Part shown: positions 25,664-33,626 of the stretch, in pieces
How positions within the stretch are numbered: position 1 is the stretch's first letter
Layout of the letters: the number at the start of each line of letters is the position of its first letter
Origin: Bacillota bacterium
Lineage (GTDB): Bacteria > Bacillota > Sulfobacillia > JAMDAP01 > JAJYMS01
Direction: 5' to 3'
Length of the DNA: 41,462 bases
NCBI GenBank assembly: GCA_021786825.1
Contig: JAJYMS010000216.1
Span: 1 to 41,462 of the forward strand
Made by a program: the position numbers and the translations under genes
The notes under the pieces: model-generated
What the model was told of the DNA's origin: nothing
Database searches by the model: none
The model's input: only the letters and a program-made list of their open reading frames with translations

Positions 25664-26995
25664 GTGGCCGGGGTTTATCCGTTGCTCAAGTGGGACCTCT
25701 TTCACCAGGCCGTTCAGCGGACCGAACCGGTCACCCTGGTCGGGCAGGTCGCCGGGGTCGTCGGTTTGACGGTGCTCTGTCGCGGCCCGGCGGTCAGCCT
25801 GGGGGAAACCTGTGAGATTCGGACCGTGTTCGGCCGGTCGGTGGCCGCCGAGGTGGTCGGCTTCCGGGAAGGCCAGGTGCTGCTGATGCCCGTGGGGGAG
25901 ATGGACGGCATCTCTCCCGGCTGCGAGGTGGTCGCCCAGGGTGGCCGTCCGTCCGTCCCCGTGGGGTGGGGAATCCTCGGGCGGGTGGTGGACGGGCTGG
26001 GCCGGCCCATCGACGGCCACGGACCATGGGGGGCGGAGACCGCCCTTCCGGTGCACAACCAGCCGCCGCCCGCGATGGAGCGGCGCGTCATCACCGAGGT
26101 GCTGGAAACCGGAGTCCGGGCGATCGACACCCTTTTGACATGCGGCAAGGGCCAGCGGATGGGGATCTTCGCCGGGAGCGGCGTCGGCAAGAGCACGCTT
26201 TTGGGGATGATCGCCCGGTACACCTCCGCCGACGTCAGCGTGGTCGCCCTGGTCGGCGAGCGTGGCCGCGAGGTGCGGGAGTTCATCGAACGCGACCTCG
26301 GGCCGTCGGGCCTGGCCCGCTCGGTGGTGGTGGTGGCCACCTCGGATCAGCCGGCGGTGGTCCGTCTGCGGGCGGCCATGGTGGCGACCAGCATCGCCGA
26401 GTTCTTCCGGGACCAGGGCAAGGACGTGGTCCTGATCATGGACTCGGTGACCCGCCTCTGCATGGCCCAGCGGGAGATCGGGCTGGCGGTGGGCGAGCCG
26501 CCGGCCACCCGCGGCTACCCCCCCTCGGTCTTCGCCCTCCTGCCGCGGCTGCTGGAGCGTTCGGGAACCTCCGCCCGGGGGTCGATCACCGGATTCTACG
26601 CGGTGCTGGTGGAGGGGGATGACATGAACGAGCCGGTCACCGACGCGGTTCGCGGCATCCTGGACGGGCACGTGACCCTCTCCCGGGAACTGGCCGCCCA
26701 GAACCAGTACCCGGCCATTGACGTGTTGCAGAGCGTCAGCCGGGTGATGCCGGCGCTGGTGGAGGAGAACCACCGCCGTGCGGCCGGGGAGTTCCGGTCA
26801 CTGCTCGCCAGCATGCGCGAGGCCCGGGATCTGATCGACATCGGGGCCTACCAGCCGGGGTCCAACCCGCAGATCGACCGGGCCCGGTCGCTGATCGACG
26901 GCCTGACCGCTTTTCTGAAACAGGGTGTGGACGATCGGTCTGCTTTCGGCGAGAGCGCCCAGGGGCTTCGCCAGGTAGTCGGACTGACTGCTTGA
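25664..26995 (+). CDS. fliI: Flagellar type III export ATPase FliI
   Basis: Energises and unfolds export substrates. At 443 residues it is an F1-beta-like ATPase: N-terminal beta barrel, Walker A AGSGVGKS (170-177), then VVALVGERGREVREFIE, Walker B VVLIMDSVTRLCMAQREIGL, and SGTSARGSITGFYAVLVEGDDMNEP. GTG 25664 has GGAGGTGAC upstream. It sits between its regulators FliH and FliJ. Confidence 0.97.
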   Translation: MAGVYPLLKWDLFHQAVQRTEPVTLVGQVAGVVGLTVLCRGPAVSLGETCEIRTVFGRSVAAEVVGFREGQVLLMPVGEMDGISPGCEVVAQGGRPSVPVGWGILGRVVDGLGRPIDGHGPWGAETALPVHNQPPPAMERRVITEVLETGVRAIDTLLTCGKGQRMGIFAGSGVGKSTLLGMIARYTSADVSVVALVGERGREVREFIERDLGPSGLARSVVVVATSDQPAVVRLRAAMVATSIAEFFRDQGKDVVLIMDSVTRLCMAQREIGLAVGEPPATRGYPPSVFALLPRLLERSGTSARGSITGFYAVLVEGDDMNEPVTDAVRGILDGHVTLSRELAAQNQYPAIDVLQSVSRVMPALVEENHRRAAGEFRSLLASMREARDLIDIGAYQPGSNPQIDRARSLIDGLTAFLKQGVDDRSAFGESAQGLRQVVGLTA

Positions 26996-27013
26996 GACCA
27001 GGGGGTGGTCCCG

Positions 27014-27478
27014 ATGAAGCGCTTCCGCTTCGGTTTGGAAAGGGTTTTGGCGGTGCGGCGGATCCGGGTCAAGCTGCGCCAGCGGGAACTGGCGCAGGCC
27101 CTGAGTCGCTATGAGTCCGAACTTCGCGCCCTGGAGGCGGTCCAGGAGCGCTACCGGTGGGTCACGGGGGAACTGTGCCAGCGCGAGGCGGGAGGGATTA
27201 ACGCGGGCGAGTTGAGACTCTCTCGCCTGCACGTGGACCGTTTGGCGGAGGGCATCGCGGCGCGGCAGGGACTGGTGAAGGCCGCCCGGGAGTTACTTGA
27301 CCTGTGCCGTGAGCGCCTCGTCCAGGAGAAGCGCGGTGAGCGCACCCTGGAGCGCCTGCGTGAGCGGCGGCGGTTGGCTTACCTGGCCGACGTCCAGCGG
27401 GAGGAGCAGAAGGTCCTTGACGAGTTTGGGGGGCACGCCCGGCCGGTGCTGTTCTCGGAGGGAGGCTCGGGACGGTGA
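27014..27478 (+). CDS. fliJ: Flagellar export chaperone FliJ
   Basis: Small coiled-coil protein that inserts into the FliI hexamer and escorts substrates. About 154 residues, strongly helical and charged, starting MKRFRFGLERVLAVRRIR, the common FliJ start (F.F.LE.VL..R). The helices continue through REGLVKAARELLDLCRERLVQEKRGE-like sequence. ATG 27014 is chosen over GTG 27005 because GGGGGTGG lies just upstream of it. The end overlaps the next gene as GTGA. Confidence 0.88.
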   Translation: MKRFRFGLERVLAVRRIRVKLRQRELAQALSRYESELRALEAVQERYRWVTGELCQREAGGINAGELRLSRLHVDRLAEGIAARQGLVKAARELLDLCRERLVQEKRGERTLERLRERRRLAYLADVQREEQKVLDEFGGHARPVLFSEGGSGR

Positions 27479-28083
27479 GCGGCGTCGCCCGCCCCAAGGA
27501 GGGACTTTCGCTGCTTCCAGTCCTCCTGGCGGTCCTGTTGCTGGTGGCCATGGGGGCGGTCGGCGCCTACTTCTTCTACCCGTCCGCCAAGGCCTGGGCC
27601 GGCAAGCTCCCGTGGGTGGGGCGCTACCTTGGCCCCCCGGCGGCCCAGGCTCCGGCGGCCACGGCCCCGGCGGGGGAGTCGCTGGAGCAGGAGCGGCAGG
27701 CCCTGAACCGGGCGGAAGCCGATTTGCAGGCCCGGGAAGGCCAACTGAAGCTGGACCAGGCCGCCCTGGAACAGGCCAAGAAGGGCCTGGCCGCCCAGCA
27801 GGCCGCCGTGAAGAGCCAGCAAGACCAGCTTCAGGCCGCCAGCGTGGGGGTGGCCCGCCTGGCCCGTATCTACGAGGGAATGAAGCCGGCGGAAGCGTCC
27901 GCCATCATGGGGAACCTGGACGACCAGACGCTGCTGGGCGTGCTCGCGGCGATGGACGACGTCAGCGCCGCCAAGGTTCTGGCGGCCATGGATCCGACTC
28001 AGGCCGCCCGCCTGACCCGCCTGTTGGCCACGCGGCCCCCGCCCTCCCGACCCCAGACGGCTCAATCCCCTTCCACTCCCTGA
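27475..28083 (+). CDS. MotE/YlxF-like membrane protein with MgtE-N-type domain
   Basis: A 202-residue protein in the slot where Bacillus has ylxF and where some proteobacteria have motE. Residues about 12-35 form one hydrophobic membrane segment, followed by a Pro/Ala-rich linker and a coiled coil at about 65-125. The C-terminal domain (ARLARIYEGMKPAEASAIM, then AMDDVSAAKVLAAMDP) matches the MgtE intracellular N domain repeat. MotE-type proteins chaperone or stabilise the stator MotC; here the function is inferred from family and position. GTG 27475 overlaps fliJ by 4 bases. Confidence 0.75.
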   Translation: MSGVARPKEGLSLLPVLLAVLLLVAMGAVGAYFFYPSAKAWAGKLPWVGRYLGPPAAQAPAATAPAGESLEQERQALNRAEADLQAREGQLKLDQAALEQAKKGLAAQQAAVKSQQDQLQAASVGVARLARIYEGMKPAEASAIMGNLDDQTLLGVLAAMDDVSAAKVLAAMDPTQAARLTRLLATRPPPSRPQTAQSPSTP

Positions 28084-28113
28084 GCCGGGCGGTCGAAACC
28101 GGAAGCTGACGAG

Positions 28114-28134
28114 CCTGCCGTTCTCCGTGGCAGG
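28114..28134 (+). other. Intra-operon hairpin before fliK
   Basis: CCTGCC (28114-28119) and GGCAGG (28129-28134) form a 6-base-pair stem with a 9-base loop and no T run. It lies in the 90-base gap before fliK, just ahead of two Shine-Dalgarno-like runs (28142 and 28157). It may be a processing or stability element. Confidence 0.35.
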
Positions 28135-28173
28135 ATGACATAGGAGGTCGCAAGCGGGAAGGAGGTGAGCAGA

Positions 28174-29640
28174 ATGCAGCCACAGATACAGTTACAGGTT
28201 TCGGCCAGACCGGGCTCAGGGCAACCCTTGACGGCCCCGGCGGGACCGGGCGGGACGCCCGACCCTGGCCAGGGTGAAGGGCCCGGTTTCGCCAAGCTCT
28301 TGGCCAAGACGCTGAGCGGAGCGGAGGCGTTGCTGGCCATCTTGGCGGCGGGTGCGCAGAACGGAGTTGCGGCAACACCCCCGGAGGGAACCTCCGGCGG
28401 GGCACCGGCCGAGGGTGGTGCCAAAGGGGCAAGCGGGGCCGTGAACGGGCAGGTGCCCTGGGCCGGCGCCCAGCTTGCGGCCCGGTTGGGCCTGGACGCC
28501 ATGAGCTTGGCGGTCTCCGATGGTGCCTCCGCGCAGCCTTCCTCCCAGCCGACCGCTGGGGAGGTTGCAGCCGGCTTGGTGGACACTGGGCCGCCAAGCC
28601 CGGGAGGGCCCGGCGGGTCAGCCGCGGCGGCCGGGAGCGCAAAGTCGACGGCGGGTGGACTGCCGGAAGGATCCCAGGTCGGGCCGGGCGCTGACGCCGC
28701 GGCGCGAGGCAAGAGCCTCGCTCCGGCGAGTCCGAAACCGACCACCACCTCGGTGGGCGGGTTGACTCCCGCCGAGGGGGCGGCCCCTTCGCCGAAGGCG
28801 AGGGTGGGCGGTCCGGTGGGCTCCGTTGAAGCCGCTGTCACCGCTTCCTCCAGGGTGACGGCGGAGGACCGGGGAAGGGCTGGTCCGCGTGCGGCGGCGG
28901 CGCCGCTCGGGGCACCATCCCAGTCCGGCCAGGCGCAACCGGAGCCCGCCGGGCAACGGGCCGGGCAGCAGGCCGGGCAACGGGCCGGCCGACAGGATGA
29001 ACAAGCCCGGGGTGAGGCGCGGGACTGGCAGCGCACGGTGAGCGCCCCACAGCCGGAAGGACCCGCGAAAGGCTTGCCGGCCGGTAAAACCACGGCAGGG
29101 CGAGGCGAAGTCTCCTCGTTCGACCGCCTGGCAGCCGGCCTGGCGGCACCGGCGGAAGCCCACCCGGACGGAGCGGCGCCAGAAGTGGCGGAAGCACCCG
29201 CCCGCGCGGCGGGGGTGGTCCACCAGTTGGCGGAGCGCTTGGCCGGCGCCACGCCGGCGGGAAGATCCGAACTGGAGTTGTGGCTGGTGCCGGAACACCT
29301 CGGCTCGGTGCGCGTGCAGTTGGCGATCGAGAATGGGAGCCTGGTAGCCCGGATGGTGGTCGGCTCAGCGCACACCAAACAGCTTCTGGACGAAGGATTG
29401 GACCAGTTACGGCAGGCCTTGCGAAACCAAGGGTTCGACGTGGCGGGCCTGTCGGTCGAGATGGGCGGCGGGCGCGGGCCCGAGCTGCAGCAGGGAGGCA
29501 GGGAACAGGGCTGGGAGACATGGGAGCGGCAAGGGATGTATCCGCCGGCCCATCGCGGCGCACCGACGCCGGCATCCGAGCCCCGCTACCACGGCGCCGC
29601 CTGGCGTCCGGGCGGTGGCCGGCTGAACTACCTGGCCTGA
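28174..29640 (+). CDS. fliK: Flagellar hook-length control protein FliK
   Basis: Exported ruler that sets hook length and switches export specificity. It is 488 residues. The first 350 are low-complexity and rich in Gly, Ala and Pro, as usual for this family. The conserved C-terminal Flg_hook domain is at about 365-430, with ELELWLVPEHLGSVRVQLAIE, a stretch like GSLVARMVVGSAHTKQLL, and LRQALRNQGFDVAGLSVEMG. ATG 28174 is chosen because GGAAGGAGG ends 8 bases upstream; GTG 28165 overlaps that site. An in-frame 12-base repeat lies at 28951-28986. Confidence 0.9.
   Translation: MQPQIQLQVSARPGSGQPLTAPAGPGGTPDPGQGEGPGFAKLLAKTLSGAEALLAILAAGAQNGVAATPPEGTSGGAPAEGGAKGASGAVNGQVPWAGAQLAARLGLDAMSLAVSDGASAQPSSQPTAGEVAAGLVDTGPPSPGGPGGSAAAAGSAKSTAGGLPEGSQVGPGADAAARGKSLAPASPKPTTTSVGGLTPAEGAAPSPKARVGGPVGSVEAAVTASSRVTAEDRGRAGPRAAAAPLGAPSQSGQAQPEPAGQRAGQQAGQRAGRQDEQARGEARDWQRTVSAPQPEGPAKGLPAGKTTAGRGEVSSFDRLAAGLAAPAEAHPDGAAPEVAEAPARAAGVVHQLAERLAGATPAGRSELELWLVPEHLGSVRVQLAIENGSLVARMVVGSAHTKQLLDEGLDQLRQALRNQGFDVAGLSVEMGGGRGPELQQGGREQGWETWERQGMYPPAHRGAPTPASEPRYHGAAWRPGGGRLNYLA
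28951..28986 (+). repeat. In-frame 12-base tandem repeat inside fliK
   Basis: Three 12-base units, GGGCAACGGGCC, GGGCAGCAGGCC and GGGCAACGGGCC, encode G-Q-R/Q-A three times at about residues 260-271. A partial fourth unit follows. Copy-number change here would lengthen the ruler part of FliK in steps of four residues without a frameshift. Confidence 0.8.
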
Positions 29641-29678
29641 GCAAGTCGACAAACTACCGTTCCTGAAGGAGGGAAACC

Positions 29679-30119
29679 ATGGGATCAGACACCGTGAACA
29701 CGCTGGGGTGGACGACGCCGGTTCACAACCCCGGCAACCTCTTCGGCCGCGCCAGCGCGGGCAGTGGAAAGATGACCGACAAGGACACCTTCTTCCGCCT
29801 GCTGACTACCCAGTTGGAGCATCAGGATCCTCTCAATCCGGTCGACAACGAGCAGTTTGCGGCCCAACTGGCCCAGTTTTCGACGCTGGAGCAAACCAAC
29901 AACATGTACAACTTGATACTGCAGTCCGTGGCGACCGGTTACCTCGGCAAGCAGGTCTCCGGCGTGGACGGACAGACCAATCAACCCTGGTCAGGGGTCG
30001 TACAGGGCATCACCTGGAGCGAAGGCTCTCCGACCTTGCGGGTCGGCGGCCGCGACGTCCACCTGAGCGACATTCTGGCGGTGCAGCTACCCGACCCGAC
30101 GGCCACCAGCGCGAGGTGA
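29679..30119 (+). CDS. flgD: Flagellar hook assembly protein FlgD
   Basis: Hook cap that allows hook subunit polymerisation; exported. At 146 residues it is the short clostridial form with the FlgD N domain only: MTDKDTFFRLLTTQLEHQDPLNPVDNEQFAAQLAQFSTLEQ is continuous in the protein. The long C-terminal Tudor/Fn3 part of enterobacterial FlgD is reduced to a short WSGVVQGITWSEGSPTL segment. ATG 29679 follows GAAGGAGGG. It is followed after 6 bases by the flagellar operon protein. Confidence 0.93.
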   Translation: MGSDTVNTLGWTTPVHNPGNLFGRASAGSGKMTDKDTFFRLLTTQLEHQDPLNPVDNEQFAAQLAQFSTLEQTNNMYNLILQSVATGYLGKQVSGVDGQTNQPWSGVVQGITWSEGSPTLRVGGRDVHLSDILAVQLPDPTATSAR

Positions 30120-30125
30120 GAAGCG

Positions 30126-30527
30126 GTGGACGAACGGCTGAGAATTGGTTTTCCGGCAGCCCCGAGGGCGGTTCCGGCCGGGGCGCCCAGCCGGAGCTCG
30201 GCCGGGGCGGCGCAACGGCCCGGGCCCGCTCAGCCCTCCGCCTTCGAGCAGTTGCTGGAGGGAAAGCTGCGGGAGCCGGTGAAATTTTCCGCCCATGCCC
30301 AGAGCCGGCTGGCCAGCACTCAGACCCGGCTGACGGAAGCCGACCTGGCACGCCTGAACGAGGCCGTCGACCGCGCGGAGGAGAAAGGAGCCCGGGAGTC
30401 CCTGGTGCTCATGCCCAACGTGGCCCTCATCGTCAGCGTCAAGAACCGCACCGTAATCACCGCGGTCGATGAGAAGCGGATCAAGGAAAACATCTTCACC
30501 AACATCGACAGCGCGGTGATCATTTAA
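30126..30527 (+). CDS. Flagellar operon protein (TIGR02530/YlzI-like, between flgD and flgE)
   Basis: A 133-residue protein of unknown exact role, conserved between flgD and flgE in Bacillota. The C-terminal half is the conserved part: FSAHAQSRL, then LTEADLARLNEAVDRAEEKG, SLVLMPNVALIVSVKNRTVI and ENIFTNIDSAVII. The N-terminal 40 residues are Pro/Ala/Ser-rich. GTG 30126 has GAGGTGAG upstream. Family recognition is from the C-terminal pattern; no enzymatic motif is visible. Confidence 0.8.
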   Translation: MDERLRIGFPAAPRAVPAGAPSRSSAGAAQRPGPAQPSAFEQLLEGKLREPVKFSAHAQSRLASTQTRLTEADLARLNEAVDRAEEKGARESLVLMPNVALIVSVKNRTVITAVDEKRIKENIFTNIDSAVII

Positions 30528-30627
30528 GGCTCCCAAACCGAACGATTCGGGCCGGACCCCTCGGGGAGGCCCGCGGGTCGCCAGAGTGACCGAAGCGACC
30601 CGTAGCAAAGAGAGGAGGTCGAACGCC

Positions 30628-31866
30628 ATGATGCGTTCAATGTTCTCAGGCGTGTCTGGTTTGCGCAACCACCAGATTCGCATGGATGTCATCGGTAACA
30701 ACATCGCCAACGTCAATACGGTCGGTTTTAAGTCCGGCCGGGTCAACTTCGCGGATATCTTCAGCCAGACCCTCCGCGGCGCGGCGTCCCCCACCGCCAG
30801 CATCGGCGGCACCAACCCCCAGCAGGTCGGCCTGGGCATGGCCGTTTCATCGATCGACACCCTGCACACCCAGGGCAACCTGCAGGTCACCGGCAAGATG
30901 ACCGACATGGCCATCCAGGGCAACGGCTTCTTCATCGTCAGTGACGGCGGTCAGCGGTACTTTACCCGGGCCGGGGACTTCGACGTGGATGCCCTGGGCA
31001 ATCTGGTCAACCCCTCCAACGGGATGAAGGTGATGGGGTGGGTCGCCAACGCCAGCGGCGTCTTCGGGACCAAGGACGAAGCCAACCTGCAACCCATCAC
31101 AATCGCGGTGGGGTCCTCCCTGGCCGCCAGCGCGACGACGGCCACCGCCTTCTCCGGCAACCTGGACGCCTCCGCCGCCAACGGAACCACGCGGGCGACC
31201 TCCGTCGAGGTCTATGACTCCCTGGGCAAGGCCTACCCCCTGGAACTCACCTTCACCAAGACCGGTACGAACACCTGGGGCTACGCCATCACCGATCCCA
31301 GCGGGACGCTGGTCCTGTCGGGCAACACCGGTACCCTCGTCTTCTCCCCCAGCAACGGGGCCTTCGTCCCGGCCTCGAGCACCGTCAACACCCTTACCTT
31401 CACTCCCACCGGCTCATCCCCGATGAGCATCACGCCGGACTTCTCCGCGCTCATCCAGCAGGCCGGAACCTCGACGGCCCAACCGAGTTCGCGCAACGGT
31501 TACCCTAAGGGTGACCTGCAGTCCTTCACCATCGACTCTTCGGGCGTCATCACGGGCGTCTACTCCAACGGGCTGAACCAGCCCATCGCCCAGGTGGCGC
31601 TCGGCTCCTTCCCCAACCCGGGTGGCCTGCTGAAGCGGGGCGACAACATCTTCGTCGAATCCAACAACGCCGGCCTTCGCCAGATCGGTGAGGCGCAGAC
31701 GGGGGGACGGGGTGCCATCGCCCCCGCCAACCTGGAGATGTCCAACGTCGACCTCTCCCAGGAGTTCACCCAGATGATCATCACCCAGCGCGGCTTTCAG
31801 GCCAACACCAGGGTGATCACCACCTCCGACCAGATGTTGCAGGAACTCGTCAGCCTGGTCCGCTAG
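30628..31866 (+). CDS. flgE: Flagellar hook protein FlgE
   Basis: Hook subunit, 412 residues. The N-terminal motif is MFSGVSGLRNHQIRMDVIGNNIANVNTVGFK, with the middle FlgE D1 domain (MAIQGNGFFIVSDGGQRYFTRAGDF) and the C-terminal NLEMSNVDLSQEFTQMIITQRGFQANTRVI. ATG 30628 lies 8 bases after AGAGGAGG, and longer readings up to 30586 lack support. The 100-base leader since the previous stop holds two small GC hairpins (CCGAA/TTCGG near 30538 and CCCC/GGGG near 30556), possibly stabilising mRNA for this highly expressed protein. Confidence 0.95.
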   Translation: MMRSMFSGVSGLRNHQIRMDVIGNNIANVNTVGFKSGRVNFADIFSQTLRGAASPTASIGGTNPQQVGLGMAVSSIDTLHTQGNLQVTGKMTDMAIQGNGFFIVSDGGQRYFTRAGDFDVDALGNLVNPSNGMKVMGWVANASGVFGTKDEANLQPITIAVGSSLAASATTATAFSGNLDASAANGTTRATSVEVYDSLGKAYPLELTFTKTGTNTWGYAITDPSGTLVLSGNTGTLVFSPSNGAFVPASSTVNTLTFTPTGSSPMSITPDFSALIQQAGTSTAQPSSRNGYPKGDLQSFTIDSSGVITGVYSNGLNQPIAQVALGSFPNPGGLLKRGDNIFVESNNAGLRQIGEAQTGGRGAIAPANLEMSNVDLSQEFTQMIITQRGFQANTRVITTSDQMLQELVSLVR

Positions 31867-31889
31867 GCTGAACCGGGAGCAGTGAAGAC

Positions 31890-32132
31890 ATGATCTGGGT
31901 CAACCGGCTGGGGGGCGGTTCCAGGCCCCTGGCGATCAACGCCGAACTCATCGAGACGGTCGAGGAGACGCCGGACACGGTGATCACCCTCACCACCGGT
32001 AAGAAGCTGGTGGTCAGGGAGAGGGCCGCCGAGGTAATCAGGCGAGTGATCGAATACCGTGCCGCGGTTCTCGCCGCCCGGCCGGTTGACGGCTCACGTA
32101 GCGATAGCGAGGGGGAGCAACGTCAGGTATGA
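31890..32132 (+). CDS. FlbD/SwrD-like flagellar protein
   Basis: Small protein of 80 residues between flgE and fliL, the place of flbD/swrD in Bacillota. In Bacillus, SwrD increases flagellar motor power. It starts MIWVNRLGGGSRPLAINAELIE, close to the family start (MI.LTRLNG..F.LN..LIE), and then TVEETPDTVITLTTGKKLVV. The charged tail is variable. ATG 31890 is used, and the end overlaps fliL as ATGA. Confidence 0.85.
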   Translation: MIWVNRLGGGSRPLAINAELIETVEETPDTVITLTTGKKLVVRERAAEVIRRVIEYRAAVLAARPVDGSRSDSEGEQRQV

Positions 32133-32581
32133 AGCGTCTGCTGGGTAAGGTTCTGCTTGTGGTCGTCGCGGTGTTGCTGGTTGGAGGAATCGCCGGCGGA
32201 GCCGCCTACTGGGCCGCCACCACGGTGATCGGGAGCGGAGGGGCGAAACCGAAGCAGCCGGCCGAGAAGCAGGCTGCCGCGGGCGGCGTTTTCGACGCCG
32301 GGGACTATACCACCAACCTTGCCGATCCCTCGGGGCGCAGGGTCATCCGGGTCAAGGTGGAGCTCAGCCTTTCAGACCAGAAGGCTCTGGCGGAACTGGA
32401 CAAGCACAAGGGCGACGTGCGCAACGCCATTTTGATGGTGCTGCGGAGCAAGCAGGCCGAGGAGGTCCAGGGGAGCCAGGGCCAGGTCAACCTGGGGCGG
32501 GACATTCAGGCCAAGGTGGCGCCGCTGATCACTCCCGGCAAAATAGACAACGTCAACTTCCTGGAGTTCGTGGTCCAGTAA
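32129..32581 (+). CDS. fliL: Flagellar basal body-associated protein FliL
   Basis: Single-pass membrane protein that surrounds the stator and supports torque; 150 residues. One hydrophobic helix at about 7-31 with a glycine-rich end, then the extracytoplasmic domain with YTTNLADPSGRRVIRVKVELSLSD and the ending INVNFLEFVVQ-like sequence (DNVNFLEFVVQ). ATG 32129 overlaps the preceding stop by 4 bases. fliM follows after 13 bases. Confidence 0.92.
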   Translation: MKRLLGKVLLVVVAVLLVGGIAGGAAYWAATTVIGSGGAKPKQPAEKQAAAGGVFDAGDYTTNLADPSGRRVIRVKVELSLSDQKALAELDKHKGDVRNAILMVLRSKQAEEVQGSQGQVNLGRDIQAKVAPLITPGKIDNVNFLEFVVQ

Positions 32582-32594
32582 CGGAGGTGGAGCC

Positions 32595-33626
32595 TTGGCC
32601 GAGATCCTGACCCAGCAGGAAATAGATGACCTGATTGCGGCCATGGGGGCTGGGGAACCGGTCCGGGAGCAGGCGCCGGCGGTTGAATCGGTCAGAGGGC
32701 CGTCCCCGCAGCGTGAAGGTCAGCGGGAACGACGGGTGAGGGTCTATGACTTCCGCCGACCGGACAAGTTCTCCAAGGAGCAACTGCGCACCATCTCCAT
32801 GATTCACGACAACTTCACCCGCCTGCTGGCGACTTTCTTCTCCGCCCACTTCCGGACGGTGGTCCAGCTCTCCCTGTCCTCGGTCGACCAGATGACCTAC
32901 GGCGAGTTCACCCGGGCCCTTTCGGATCCGACCGTCCTGTCCATTTTCACTTTGAAGCCGCTGAAGGGCAACGGCATCCTGGACATCACGCCCGCAATCG
33001 CCTTTCCGATGATCGACCGGCTGTTCGGCGGGCCGGGGCAGGCGATGGAAAAGACCCGCCCGCTGACGGAGATCGAACAGACCGTGATGGATCGCCTTTC
33101 CCGGGGCTTCTTGAGCAGCCTGGCGGAGGCCTGGCGGAATGTGATCGAGCTGGAGCCGAGGCTGGAGGCGATGGAGTCCAACCCGATGTTCGCCCAGATC
33201 GCGGCCCCCAACGAGATCGTGGTGGCGGTGGTCATCGACCTGCGAATGGGGGAGCATCGGGGAAACATCAACCTCTGCCTGCCGTACCTCCTCATCGAGC
33301 CTTTGCTGCCCAAGCTCTCGGCGCACAGTTGGTTCGCCAGTTCCCAGCGGGAGGCCACCCCCGAGCTGCTGTCCAACCTGAACCACCGACTGGCGGAGAC
33401 AGGGGTTCCCTTGATCGCCGTCCTGGGCCAGGCGGCGGTGAGCGTGCGAGATTTGCTGGGTCTGGAGGCGGGCGACGTGGTGCGCCTAGGCACCCGGGTC
33501 GGCGGGGAGATAGACGTTACGGTGGGCAGCCGGCCGAAGTTCACGGGCCATCCCGGGACCTTAAACGGTCGCCTGGCCGTACGGATCAAGGCCCTGGCAG
33601 GGTCCGAGGAGGATGAGGATGAGTAG
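32595..33626 (+). CDS. fliM: Flagellar motor switch protein FliM
   Basis: C-ring protein that receives CheY-P; 343 residues. The N-terminal CheY-binding segment is LTQQEIDDLIAAM. The CheC-like middle domain starts about residue 50 (RRPDKFSKEQLRTISMIHDNFTRLL) with GGPG in LFGGPGQAMEK, and the SpoA C-terminal domain covers about 265-335 (LLGLEAGDVVRLGTRVGGEIDV). TTG 32595 has GGAGG upstream. Its end overlaps fliY by 14 bases. Confidence 0.96.
   Translation: MAEILTQQEIDDLIAAMGAGEPVREQAPAVESVRGPSPQREGQRERRVRVYDFRRPDKFSKEQLRTISMIHDNFTRLLATFFSAHFRTVVQLSLSSVDQMTYGEFTRALSDPTVLSIFTLKPLKGNGILDITPAIAFPMIDRLFGGPGQAMEKTRPLTEIEQTVMDRLSRGFLSSLAEAWRNVIELEPRLEAMESNPMFAQIAAPNEIVVAVVIDLRMGEHRGNINLCLPYLLIEPLLPKLSAHSWFASSQREATPELLSNLNHRLAETGVPLIAVLGQAAVSVRDLLGLEAGDVVRLGTRVGGEIDVTVGSRPKFTGHPGTLNGRLAVRIKALAGSEEDEDE

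Noticed and set aside
28114-28134. Hairpin before fliK as a terminator
   Set aside because: There is no T run, and the downstream genes continue the same cluster.
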